Shown one piece after another: positions 17,963 through 28,900 of a stretch of DNA of 64,000 nucleotides. Location: the NCBI GenBank assembly GCA_965216255.1, contig OZ244148.1:5084001-5148000 (forward strand), in the 5' to 3' direction. The position numbers and the translations under genes are program-made. The notes beneath the pieces are model-generated. The model saw nothing but the letters and a program-made list of their open reading frames with translations, searched no databases and had not been told where the DNA came from. Origin of the DNA: G965216255 sp965216255. Its GTDB lineage: Bacteria; Bacteroidota; Rhodothermia; Rhodothermales; Bin80. Numbering within the stretch: the stretch's first letter is position 1; every line of letters begins with the position of its first letter.

Positions 17963-19481
17963 GGCGCCGCCTCCACCGAAAGAGTAGCCATCGTGGCCTG
18001 CTCCAGAAGGCCATCATAACAGCGCAGATCCACCACAGGAGCGGCTACACAAAGAGCCGGAGTCTGCACCGGTGTCTCCATTCTCGTACAGCCTGCTCCG
18101 TAATGGCCTCCCTGCGCTGAAGCAAGACGCTGAGGGCCGCATCCACGCCCGATTCGCTCTCCCTGGCCGCCAAATGCAGGACGCGCAGATAGGCCTTGTC
18201 TGCCCGGTGAGCCTCCTTATGCGTGCGCCGCAGCGCGTCATAGGCCATCCGGAACCGGTGCGTGGCAAAGAGATCCGACCGGTACCGGTAGTGGGCAAAC
18301 GCTCCCGGACCCAGCACCAGCGAGTCGATCACGTGACGCTACTCCATCCGGTACTTGCCCTCGCCGAAGAGCCGCGGCATACGCTCCATAAGGCGCTGCC
18401 CATACCACACCTCGACCCATTCGCCAAAGACGCGTACGTCGACACACTCACCGATAAGCTGGCTTTGCACCGAGTAGCCGTTCTTTCTCACGCGTATCGT
18501 GCTGCCACTGGATACCCGCACGCGGTAGCGCTTGTAGCTCTCCAGGCACCGCTTTGGCAGCGGCCCAGGAAGGCCTTCTCCTCATTGAAGCGCTCCTGGC
18601 GCTCCGCATTCAGCTGCCCAAACAGTTTCTCGAGAAAGGCCTCGTAGGCCTGCCGACTCTCGAAATCGTTGCTGCCACGAAGGATGAGCTCGTTCTTTAT
18701 GGCCCGCTTCAGACGATGGTGCCGCTGTTCAATCTTCCCGTTCTCATGTGGACTCGCCGGCTGCGTATGCCGCGAGTCCATCCCGTAGTGGCGCAGCAGT
18801 GCCTGATAGCGTTCGGTGAAGTCTTCACCGCTCTTGCGCTTCAGGTTGCGTACCGCACAGCTCATCGAAGGATGCAGCCGGGGCGCACCTGCACAGTGCA
18901 CGAGCGCATGCTGCAGGCCTTCCGAGAGTGCCTCGAAGCTCTCCGACCTGCAGACCGTGCCGGCCTCTCAATTGGAATATGCCAGCACAAAGTGAAACAA
19001 CAGATGCAGGGACGGCTCCCCCTGCATCGTTACCTCCAGTTCGTTGAGGCACGTGAAGTCGGACTGCGCACGCTCCCCGGGGGCATACTCCTGGTCGAAG
19101 TAGACCTCGTCTGGCGATCGCCGATCGCCAGGGAGCTCCCTCTATGGCCTTCCACTGCTTTACGCGCCGCTGCAGCGTACGCAACTGGCCCTGCTGGAAC
19201 TTGCCCGGATGTCGGCGCTGCAACTCGCCAAAGAGCGCCTTCACCTCGGCGCCGGGATTGACTTCCAGAAGAGCCCTGGCTTCATCCCACACCTCCGCGA
19301 ACGGATCCTTGCGCGTGCGCCATGTGTGGGGCTTCTTTGTATCGCTCGGCACCTTGCCCAGACGCACATATTTGCGCGATGTAGCCTGGCACATGCCAGC
19401 CTTGGCCGCTGCCGCTGTTATGGGTACATCCTTTTTCACGACCAACTTGAAAAGAAGAAGGACCTGCTCATCGGTAACCAT
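17959..19481 (-). pseudogene. istA: IS21-family transposase IstA, multiply disrupted
   Basis: The transposase can be read in pieces across several frames. The N-terminus (MVTDEQVLLLFKLVVKKDVPI ... RVKQWKAIEG) starts at 19481. YFDQEYAPGERAQSDF and LEVTMQGEPSLHLLFHF follow in another frame. AVRNLKRKSGEDFTERYQALL with PHENGKIEQRHHRLKRA supplies the end of the catalytic domain, and SSGSTIRVRKNGYSV and GAFAHYRYRSDLFATHRFRMAYDAL supply the C-terminus. A TGA replaces the expected Trp in YSNWEAG at about 18966. Several frameshifts and at least one nonsense change make this a dead gene. It overlaps istB, as in intact IS21 elements. Confidence 0.8.
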
Positions 19482-19554
19482 CTCGGACGTGGATTGGCTG
19501 GAACGATTCGCCCATCCACGCCCAGAAACACCTTAAGCCCCATTTTATTTTTAT

Positions 19555-19764
19555 TTGTCGCCGTTGTACTATCTAAATGCGCCAAACACACGTGATCTGG
19601 GTGTAACGTGCGAATCGGGCAACCTAGTCGTAACTTGGCCGGATGAGGCGGAAATCGAAGATGGCTACGAAATCGAGCACCAGACAGATGGAGGGGCGCG
19701 GGAGGTGGTAGCATGTCGTCCAGACTCAATTAGCTGTGGATCTATTGTATGCCGAGGGCAGTAG
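19555..19764 (+). CDS. Short open frame resembling part of a fibronectin III domain
   Basis: A 69-codon open frame from a TTG. The stretch LVVTWPDEAEIEDGYEIEHQTDGG has the spacing of a fibronectin type III strand pair (W ... DGYEI), but the rest is missing. It lies next to the end of the decayed IS21 element and may be a fragment of a larger gene cut by it. It may also not be expressed. Confidence 0.25.
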   Translation: MSPLYYLNAPNTRDLGVTCESGNLVVTWPDEAEIEDGYEIEHQTDGGAREVVACRPDSISCGSIVCRGQ

Positions 19765-19771
19765 ACAGCCA

Positions 19772-20002
19772 ATGTCTACGCGATTACCGATACTCAAATC
19801 CACAATCGATGGCGACTTCGAAGGATGGAGTGGAGAAACCATCGTTAAGTTGATGAACGGACAGATCTGGCAGCAAGCGGAATATTGGTACCACTACCGC
19901 TACGCCCATAAGCCCGAAGTAATTATTTCCCGGACTGATGGAGGGTATACAATGCACGTTGATGGTGTGCCTAGGCCTATACGCGTAATCCAGCTCAAGT
20001 GA
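19772..20002 (+). CDS. Small conserved hypothetical protein
   Basis: A 76-residue protein from ATG 19772. It contains IDGDFEGWSGETIVKLMNGQIWQQ followed by a Tyr/His-rich stretch EYWYHYRYAHKPEVIISR and a short beta-rich end. Small proteins with this DGDFEGW-GET---L-NGQ-WQQ pattern occur widely as hypothetical proteins. I know no function for them. It is followed six bases later by another small gene in the same direction, and its lower GC content than the flanking core genes suggests it was acquired. Confidence 0.6.
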   Translation: MSTRLPILKSTIDGDFEGWSGETIVKLMNGQIWQQAEYWYHYRYAHKPEVIISRTDGGYTMHVDGVPRPIRVIQLK

Positions 20003-20008
20003 TATTGG

Positions 20009-20236
20009 ATGAATCACGCTCCTGTCACATTTGCTATTGAATGTCCGAGCTATGGAAAGACGACCGAAAAGGAAGGGTGGAGCTTAGGCACGAACTCGGT
20101 CTTTACCTGCGAGTGCGGGGAAGAGATAGAGGTCAGCAGTGCTGCTGTTAGAGTCCTTAATGAGAAGTTTGGATTGTTTGGCAGCCCTAGCACTCCTAGG
20201 CTGACTGTAGTTACTGCTCGGAGGACAAGGGAGTAG
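20009..20236 (+). CDS. Small protein with partial zinc-ribbon pattern
   Basis: A 75-residue protein from ATG 20009, six bases after the stop of the previous small gene. The pattern ECPSYGKT ... FTCECGEEIEVSS resembles a small zinc ribbon (CPxCGxT ... CxCG), but one Cys of the first pair is replaced by Tyr. The remainder has no recognisable feature. It probably forms a two-gene unit with its upstream neighbour. The function is unknown. Confidence 0.5.
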   Translation: MNHAPVTFAIECPSYGKTTEKEGWSLGTNSVFTCECGEEIEVSSAAVRVLNEKFGLFGSPSTPRLTVVTARRTRE

Positions 20237-20427
20237 GTAAACGTCTATACGGGAACGTGACGAGAAAATAGGCCGGGCCCTACAATAGTCGGTCACACCC
20301 ATTCAACCCAGCACCTTCAGACCCCAACCAAGTGTTCACGATCAATCGGAATGGGTGTTCAAATTCATCGGAATTTGCATCTTGGACGACTATGTCCCGA
20401 ACGCTTCGCTTTCGACGGGGAGGCAAC

Positions 20428-21312
20428 CTAATTGGCGCTGGAAGGTGCTAAGTTTCGGGGAGTAGAGTACCAGAAACGGTCCAGAGCAGCCTTGCTCGCG
20501 CCGTCTGCGCTTGGATACAGCCGCGCGGAGTTATAGCCAAGCCGTTCGCATAATTCGTATAACCTATAACTAGCCGTTATAGGTACGGTTAACTTCCGCA
20601 TGGATTCCTTGGGCAGTTCATGCTCTAGACTGTTAGTGACGATCGGTTCTTCGGTTTGGCCTCGGAGAGGATGAACCGTAAATAATCCCTGCTGTGCCAC
20701 TACGTTTGCTGATATGGCACCGGGTACTGTAAGCAGACTAACCTTGCCACAGTATCTAGCATGATGGGGACCGGCATTCAGCTCCAATACAGCCAATCTT
20801 TGGCCGTTCTTCCAGTCAAACCGGATCCGCAGTGCTTCACTGGCAGCAAAATATGCAGCTATATAGGCATTGGTAGTCCAATCCAGCAGTCTGGTTGGAC
20901 ATCCATGAAGTCGTGCTAGGGCCATGGTTGCAAGCAAGGCCTCATTAGGCCAAGTACAGGGGTTGTCGTGATAGGGCTTTAAAGAGAGATCGGTCAAGTT
21001 ATGGTCACGAAATGCTTTCGAGTCATTAGGAACACTTACACCAACCTCATCGCAATAATGAATAAAGCCTCGCAGCATTTGAAATTCCATCCATACTTGG
21101 GCACCTGCCGTCATCGAGGAAAGCGCTGACAGGCTTTGAAGCAGCGTGACTGCTTTTTTGCGCAAGATCGTTGGAATGAGCTTCCACGCAGTATTGGCTT
21201 GGCCTCTATATATTAGTTTGTTTGGCGGGTTCGGAGACTGTCGGGTAGGACTGAGCCGCTCCCAGAGTTCTTCTGCGGTCTTGAAGTGTTCTTCAGGAAT
21301 CGAATGGGGCAT
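20428..21312 (-). CDS. FRG domain-containing protein
   Basis: A 294-residue protein with the FRG domain signature: KLIYRGQANTAWKLIPTILRK near the N-terminus (residues about 32-52), and MALARLHGCPTRLLDWTTNAYIAAYFA at about 150-177. FRG proteins occur in mobile islands and phage-linked loci, and their biochemical role is not settled. Some have been found with defence genes. The ATG at 21312 gives a normal N-terminus. GC content is near 50%, lower than the core genes, and it sits between IS and intron remnants, so it was probably transferred. Confidence 0.82.
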   Translation of the reverse strand: MPHSIPEEHFKTAEELWERLSPTRQSPNPPNKLIYRGQANTAWKLIPTILRKKAVTLLQSLSALSSMTAGAQVWMEFQMLRGFIHYCDEVGVSVPNDSKAFRDHNLTDLSLKPYHDNPCTWPNEALLATMALARLHGCPTRLLDWTTNAYIAAYFAASEALRIRFDWKNGQRLAVLELNAGPHHARYCGKVSLLTVPGAISANVVAQQGLFTVHPLRGQTEEPIVTNSLEHELPKESMRKLTVPITASYRLYELCERLGYNSARLYPSADGASKAALDRFWYSTPRNLAPSSAN

Positions 21313-21555
21313 AGTGGGATATCAGAAGTTGGTCTATCCTAGGGTCTCCCGCGCTGGTCAGGTGTGGTGCTACGTCTCACTGGTCCGCTTGTCTAGTATG
21401 ATCTTGTGGGCCTGCCCATAGGTGTTGGGCCCAACATAAGGGTGTGGCCGTCATTGCTCTACTAGGCTCAAAACAGACGGAATCGATTGGAATGAGTGGA
21501 AAATCTCGGTGGAATACACAGAGCCGCTTGACAGCTCTGGCGCCGCGGTGGCTGT

Positions 21556-21608
21556 AAGCGTAAACGTGACAGGATCTGTCTACCGTATAAAATTACACGT
21601 TTACGCTT
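21556..21608. repeat. 13-bp inverted repeat at the group II intron truncation point
   Basis: AAGCGTAAACGTG at 21556-21568 and its exact complement at 21596-21608 flank a 27-base A/T-rich loop. The second arm abuts the truncated intron reverse-transcriptase frame. The outer end GTAAGCGT equals the first eight bases of the IS66 terminal repeat at 30333, so it may be a leftover transposon end. Confidence 0.6.
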
Positions 21609-22033
21609 GGTACCCAGCGTGCGTTTCCGTCAGGTCATCGCAGAGCTATCCCGTTACCTTTGTGGCTGGCGGGGCTACTTCGGCTACTGCGAAACGCCTT
21701 CAGTCCTACGCAGTCTGGACGGCTGGATCCGTCGTTGGTTGCGTGCCTATCTGTGGCAGCAGTGGAAGACCCCACGGCGCCGCTATCGGGCGCTACGCCG
21801 GTTGGATGTGCGACATTCTTGGGCGGCGAAGCTCGCTGGCAGCGGACACGGTCCCTGGCGGCTCAGCCTTACCCTGGCCATCTGCTACGCACTCCCCAAT
21901 GTGCTCTTCGCTGAATGCGGCCTGGTGGCCTTGACACCCAAGTCGGTTCGCTCAAGTCCATTGAACCGCCGTGTACGGACCCGTACGCACGGTGGTGTAG
22001 GAGGGTGGGGGCCGTGAGGCCCCCACCTATTCC
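21600..22033 (+). mobile_element. 3' end of a group II intron with maturase C-terminus
   Basis: The frame 21607-21935 encodes the C-terminus of a group II intron reverse transcriptase/maturase: VIAELSRYLCGWRGYFGYC, SLDGWIRRWLRAYLWQQWK, then AGSGHGPWRLS and ALPNVLF. The reverse-transcriptase domain itself is absent. After it come RNA signatures of the intron 3' end: a domain V-like helix with GTGTACGGACCCGTACGCAC (about 21965-21998) and a domain VI hairpin of ten base pairs with a GTGA tetraloop (22004-22027). The intron is thus truncated at its 5' side and cannot move on its own. Confidence 0.85.
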
Positions 22034-22068
22034 TATCGATCGATCGATCCCGGAGCGAAAGCGACGGG

Positions 22069-22284
22069 TTGCCACCGGATCCAGAGGCAGGTGCGCCTCC
22101 CGCCGACTCTACCCGGACGCTTACGGCCTATTACGTGGAATGGCACATGAAGCAGCGTCTGGCTCCAATACTCTTTGCCGAAGATGACCCGGAAGGCAAG
22201 AAGGGCGTCTCTTTCACGATGCTTGGGGAGATGACCGACCTGCAGGCCCGCGCCTTCGAGCTGCTGAGAGTGAAGCTCCGGTAG
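22069..22284 (+). pseudogene. IS1634-family transposase, C-terminal remnant
   Basis: The frame contains TAYYVEWHMKQRLAPILFAEDDPEG, the well-conserved C-terminal region of IS1634-type transposases, then a shortened tail ending LQARAFELLRVKLR. The catalytic domain is missing. It begins about 35 bases after the group II intron end. A front-half fragment of the same family lies at 61.98-62.68 kb. Confidence 0.7.
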
Positions 22285-22942
22285 CGACTGTACCCAGTAA
22301 AGTACCTTCCACGGGTAAGATCTTCTTTAACTTGGCGGCCTCATGTGCTCAGGCTCATCGTCCAATACTCTTAATTAGTATTGGCATGGATCCCTAAATA
22401 TATTCAATAAACGAGATCAGTGAAAAGGGGGCCTCCGTCAATAATCCGGTCACCTTGCAGCTTCAGCACGCCGTTCTGGCACCCAAGTCAAGGCTTCCGT
22501 GAACCTCCGCCGCAGAATTCCCGCCTGAACATTAGTGAGAACACTCATAATGCACCTGCCAAATGCTTGTCAGGCACGAGTCGGGTCATGGATAATATGG
22601 GTAAATAGAGAGAAAGCTTTTTTTGTTAGGGATCGTGGCGTATCTTACTTTTATCCAGCCATTGTCGTAATAAGAAATGTTTGAAGGCTCACCTTAGGAC
22701 TATTTGCGTGGATTTACCCCATTCTAAACAATCTAAATGCTGATGCGCCCTACCAAGGGCCAAGATACGCTCAAATTGAGTGTTTCGTGGCCATCGTACC
22801 TAGTGTGGGCTCAACTGGGCCGTATTTCCACAAAGCGAGACGAAATCCTAGCTGACTCCGCCGTGGGCGCATGCTGCCAATTCGCGTATCTTCATGACCT
22901 ATTCGTATTGCAACGGCCGCCAGAGACAGGAGAACTAGCCCG
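22285..22942. other. Gene-free A/T-richer stretch upstream of the giant secreted protein
   Basis: About 660 bases without a gene. It is richer in A/T than its surroundings. A perfect 8-bp hairpin, CCAATACT at 22362-22369 and its complement at 22377-22384 with a 7-base loop, lies near the start and could act as a weak terminator, but no T tract follows. Promoter elements for the giant gene must lie here, but none stands out. Confidence 0.5.
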
Positions 22943-25900
22943 TTGACAGGCCACTGCGGCCTCATCGGCCGCTGGATGCTGCTTCCCTTCGCGGTCCTCA
23001 TAGTATGTGCTAGCCTGTGCGGGTCAGCATCGGCGCAGGATTCGCTGGAAGACGACTGGCGAGCCCTGATTGCGATCTACAATGCCACGGTAGGCGACAG
23101 CTGGCAGCAGAACACCAACTGGTCCACTTCGACTGGCACTCCACCCGGCGTCAGCGACCTCGACGACTGGTACGGTGTAACGGTGGACATGGAACTGGAG
23201 CGCGTGACCGGTCTGGAGTTGCCCTCCAACAGTCTGGCAGGCCTTATCCCCTCGGAGCTGTGGAGCCTCACAGAACTTGTTAAGCTGGATTTCGGAGGCG
23301 CATCTAATGTGGGGCTGGGAGGGAGCATACCGCCCGAGATCGGCAATCTCACGGCGCTAAGGTTTCTGGCCATATTCAATACGTCTATATCGGGCGAGCT
23401 GCCGGCAGAAATCGGTAATCTGACTGACCTGGAGTATTTAAATATTAGGCACAACCAGCTTACAGGTAGCCTGCCGGCCAGCATGGTAAACCTGTCCAAG
23501 CTAAGCACCCTCTATTTCATCGGGCAGTCGCTGTGTGCACCGTATACCGACGAATTTAATCTGTGGCTAAGGGATGTCAGCTCGGCACGTGGTCCCCAGT
23601 GTCCTGTTCCGCGCCTTGCTTCGCACACGGAAACTAGGGTCCGGTGTGTGGGGGGCAAGGCAGCGGAATTCGACTGCAGCAACGTAGATTTGCTTTCCCA
23701 CCTGTCGAAGGAGGATCTTGGGGCAGAGCCTGACATTTTGGTCAACGACATTTGGGGATGGACTGATACAGAGACCGGGAGGGAGTACGCGCTGGTGGGC
23801 AAGGAGAACGGTGTGGCGATAGTAGATGTCACCAATTCAGTCAACCCGGTATACCTTGGCTCGCTTCCGTCGCATGATCCGGAGGCCGTCGTTATTTGGC
23901 GCGACATGAAGGTGTATCGCGATTACATGTTTGTTGTGGCAGATGCGTATGAAAGTTCCAATGGCCTGCAGATCTTTGACCTTACGCAGCTGCGCAGTGT
24001 GGACCGCGCAAATCTGCCTGCAACTTTTGTTGAAACGGCCAACTATCAGGGAATGGGTAGTGCCCATAACGTTTTTATCCACGAAGAGGCGGGATATGCC
24101 TACCTGGCAGGGAGCCGCGGAGGTAGCGGCAATTGTGGCCTGGGGCTGCATATTGTCGATGTCCGTGATCCGCTGAATCCGACGTTTGTCGGTTGCCACG
24201 ATGAGCCGAGAGTGAGCTACGGTCCCGGATATGCGCACGATGTCCAGTGCGTAACATACCACGGCCCTGACGAAACCTACCGGGGGAGGGAAATCTGCGT
24301 GGCGTCGGGTGTGACGGCAGTCAACATCGTAGATGTTACGGACAAGTCCAATACGGTGTCCATTGCCGTGATGAAATATCCGCAGGTTACTTATTCCCAC
24401 CAGGGATGGCTTACGGAAGACCACGGGTATTTCATCGCCAACGACGAACTGGATGAAGTATATTGGCCCGATCAGTTACGCGGCTCGCGGACCCTAATCT
24501 GGGACTTGACGGATCTGGACGACCCCATCCTCTTCCGCGAGTATTTCAGTTCAATACTCACGGTAGACCACAACCTGTACGTAAAAGGCAAGCACGTATA
24601 TCAAACCAATTACGAATCCGGTCTTCGAATTCTCGATATCGAATATATTACGGATCCGGTGGAGGTTGCCTATTTCGACACCGATCCCGCCTCCGACAAG
24701 TTGGCTTACGATTACGGGGCCTGGAGTTCATTCCCTTACTTTCCCAGCGGCAATGTAGTGGTGAGCAGTATGGTGCAGGGATTGTTTGTGCTGAGGCCCA
24801 CCATGATCGAGTGCACGTCAAGCGTGGAAGGAGCGCATGACCGGTACGCCGCGCGAAACGCAGACACAGGTGCCAGCAACGACTGCACGGATCCACGGAG
24901 TCCCTGCAGCTTGCAGCATGCCATCAATGTGGCCGAGTCGGGCTTGGACCCCGTCCGCGTGAGGCTAAGAGAGAGTGGAGCGACGACCACCATCCATGAA
25001 GATCTCGACTTCAGCAAGGAGATCGGACTCGGCGCGTATGTGGCATCTGATCCGAAGGCGTGTGCATCCGGCACCGTGCGATTGCTCGGCGATGTGTACT
25101 TCGGTGCTGGTGCAAGGCTCTACGCCGTGGACAACCAGACGGAAGTGCACCTGCTTTCCCGGGAGATCGAAATTGCGGCGGCCGCTCGCATCGCGTTGCC
25201 AAACCTTGTAATGGGCCATGATGGGAACGAACAGGAGGTAGAGGTAAGGGGCGAGGCCTGCACCCGTAGCGCCAGCGTGCAGAACTTGACGGTAGTCGGC
25301 GACGTGCGCGTACGCGAAGAATGCGTCGAGACTGCAACTCTTACCATCACAAACTCTCTGGTCGTCTCGGCGGGTACACTGGACCTAGGAGGTGTAAATC
25401 TGGCAGTGGAGGTGGATGCTCCGCGGACAGCAGGTCCGACCGCCGTGCCGGGCAGGGTGGCCATCGCTCCGGGCGCCGCCGTAAGCGGAGGGGAGCAGTT
25501 TATTCTTAGGCCCGAAGAGGAGGCAAGCCAACTAGGCATAGACGCCAAAGACCAAAAAACGTATACCGTACCCGAAGGTTACGACTACAGCCGTGGCAGA
25601 GCCTTTCCAAACTCCGAAAGTACTGTGGGCGTTGTGCGAGAAGTTGTGCAAAGCAGGGTGAATCCTGCCGTTGACTCTCTGGTAGTGGTCGCACTATACG
25701 TCTCCACGGGAGGTTTCGCCAACAACCCAGCCGGTTGTTTTGCGGTTTCAGGCGAAGGCAGCCTGAGCATGGATATTCGGAAGGAAGGCAACTCGGGTGC
25801 CTGCGTTACACTTGGTTCCATTGGAGGAGGAGGCATCTCCGTCAATGCAGGGGGTACGCTCTACGTGACGAAAGCGACAAAGCTGAATGGCAGCTTCAGG

Positions 25901-28900
25901 CAGGAAGGTGCGGCCCGGACGGAGTTTTGGAACCTGCAACATCTGGCTGGAGACCTGGAAATCACGGGTCCCGGTGGCGCCGTTGGACCCGTCAACATCG
26001 AAGCGCACAGTACCTGCGACGGCGGCGGCAGCACGGGCCGCAGCGGCGGCGTTCACTTTTTCTCCCCGGTTACAATTGAACAGGATGTGATGCTCGAGAA
26101 CACGGACAATCCAGACACGGAGTGCCTGGAAGGCCTGGTGTTCCGTGGAGACGCAACACCGAGTTTGGACGGAGGCAGCGCCACTCCCGAGAAAGAAAAG
26201 GATACGCACGCGTCCGTCGTGCTCGGGGCCTTTGAGGCAAAAGGCCGGTCGGCGGTCAGCCTCGGCGGCCACAATTTCTTCCATAACGTGGCCTTTGAAA
26301 ATGACTTTCAAGCGGAGGAGTTGGTCACCTTCAGCCTCGCACAGCACGCCACGTCGGTAGGCGCATCCGGTCTGTGCTCGGTGGACCCGGGATTCGGTGT
26401 CCATGGGAACAGAATCGTCTTCGCAGGGGATGCGGCGCAGGACATCCGTCTGGCAGGCGATGTCATGGTGCCGGGCATCTCCATCGCGAAGGCGGACGGC
26501 GCCACCGTCACCATCGACCAGGGTGGAACGCTGGTCGTCGGCACGCTGCTGGAGCTGGCATCAGGCATGCTGGAAACCAACGGGATGCTGAACGCGGCCG
26601 GTGCCACGCTTGCCATCCATCAGGGTGTGCTTTCAAAAGGCGAATCCGACTTTGCCTACCGCACGGCGCTCAACGAGAGGCCGTCCGTGCCGAGGCGGAT
26701 CGTGTACGCGGGGCAAGGGGCGCAACGCACGGGTGACGAGTTGGCCGATGCGGCGAGGAGCGATACAGTGGAGGTCGGCATACTGGAGATTTCCAAGTCG
26801 CCGGATTCCGCCATCACCCTGAGGCAGACTGTGCTGGTAACCGACAGCTTGCGCCTCTATTCGGGCCGGCTTCTGTCCGATAAGGCTGCGCTTGCGCTGG
26901 CAAAGGACATCACGGTTGAGCTCGGGGACGGAGATGTCGAGGCGGTGGTTCTGCCCGATAGTGGCGACATCAATCTCCGCTACGTCGGCACGGGCGCGCG
27001 ATTGGCCGGATCGCTATGGCCGGCCTCGTCGGAGCCCGTCCGGTCCAGGGTCAGTAACGTAGCCATCGACGGCGTATGCCGGGACGCCAATCCGACTGTT
27101 CGACTGAACGAAGGTTACTCGTGGTTGGGCGGCAATTTGGAGCTTCGGCGCGGGGCCCTGGACCTTGAAGGCCAGTCCCTGGTCGTTTTTGCGTCTGAGG
27201 ACTTAGTCAATCAGACCGTAACGATAGGGGAGAAGGGGTATCTTTGCGACTCGTCGGGGAGCGTTGCGTGCACTGTGGCAGGCTCGGGAGCGGAAGAGAG
27301 CGTGACCGACCAAGTTGCAAACGCGCTGGCCCGGTACCGGGAGTCGCGCTTTCGGTTTGGTCGGGATTCGCTAAAGGCAGGCCTCGACGCACTCGGCGAA
27401 CTGCGCGAGACGGCGGGGCCGGTTGCGACCACTGCCCGCATGTTGTTTGTCGGCAATGGCGACACAGGGTTTACGGTGCAGACCTCGGCTGAGCGTCTGC
27501 GTTACCACCTGCCCGCCGTGGTGGTGCGACGCAATCTGGATTCGGACGCTGAGAGGCAGGGGACGGTCACCCTCTCCGTTCATGATGCGGGGCCGCTGGC
27601 CCCGGTGCCGGTCCTGACGATGACGGAGTTAACCGTGGAACATGGACGGGCGGCAATGGGGGCGAGCCTGGACGCCCTGGACATTCTAGGTGGTTTAACC
27701 ATTGTGGATGGCGCCTTCGAGATGCCGGTCTCGACGGAGGTGGGCATGGGCAGCCAGGGGCGCAAGAGCCTGCGCGTAGGTACTTCGGAGACGTTGGGCG
27801 ATTTGGTGCAGCGCGAGGGGACCTTCCTTGCGCGCGGCGGAGTGGTGACGGTATTCGGAGACTTTGTACAGGGAGCGGAGCCGGACTCATTAGGCACGGA
27901 ACCTGGAGCGTCCGCGACCTTCGACTTGGGAGGTGGTCGGCATGAAGTGATGGGAGATTTCCGGGTGGGTCCCGGAGCGGGTGAGGTGCCGAATCGGTAC
28001 GCGATGGGCGGGGCCTGCCTCAGCACGGGCACCCGCAGCGAAGACCAGGATTCCGGACTGTGGCTGGCGGGCCACTACCACTTTGCGGGCGATGGCGATA
28101 TCTCGGGTGGTAGCAACGCTGGCCTTCGTGGCATGGTCAGGTTTGTCGGTACGGGCACACAGGAAGTGTGGCATCGGCTGGCGCCCGCAGCCATGTTTTG
28201 CGATGTGACAGTCGCCTCAGCAGGAGACGAAGGGGTGGCGCTGAAGAGTGATGCCACGCAGAATGCGCTGGGCATGCTTACTCTCCGGCACGGCGTAGTA
28301 GACGCCGCAAACTGGCGCTGGACGCTTGCGCGGCCCCATATAGAGGATTCGCTTTTCGGGCGTACGGGCGTGGTGTCCGGCGCACGAGGCACCGTATACC
28401 GCGGGTCCCGCGACAGCTATATCCGTGGGCGCCTCGCGCGCATGATTGCCGTTGGGAGTGCAACCGGAGGTGCTGTGACTAGCGGCTACATATTCCCGGT
28501 GGGGACGGCACGTGACACGACGGCCGAACGCGTCGTGGACGCCTACCGCCCGCTTATCCTCCAGCTGTCCGCAGACGAGGTGGCAGTCCCGAACTCGGCG
28601 ACGGTCCAGTACCTGGATGCGATGACTGCCGCGGACATGGAGTGGCCGGAGGCGGGCCTGGTCGTCGACGGGCCGGATGGCAGCACACTGCAGCTGGATG
28701 TGGTCGCGGACATGTTGTGGAAGGTGGAGTTCGATCGCATTCCCGTGCATGACCCCAACCTCCGGATGGCGGCCTCGGGCCTGGTCAACGTGTTTGATAT
28801 CAAGAGTCTGCGTCTGGTGCAGTGGGACTGCGATGGCACAAACCCGCGCCTTGCTGGAATCTACGACCTGGAATCGGGCAGCGGGCTGGATGACGGCTCC

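Noticed and set aside
18554..19261. Plus-strand open frame of 235 codons
   Set aside because: Antisense to the decayed IstA, which is supported by many family motifs on the minus strand.
22030..22047. GATC tandem repeat after the group II intron
   Set aside because: Only three to four units of a four-base repeat, which is too short to be informative.
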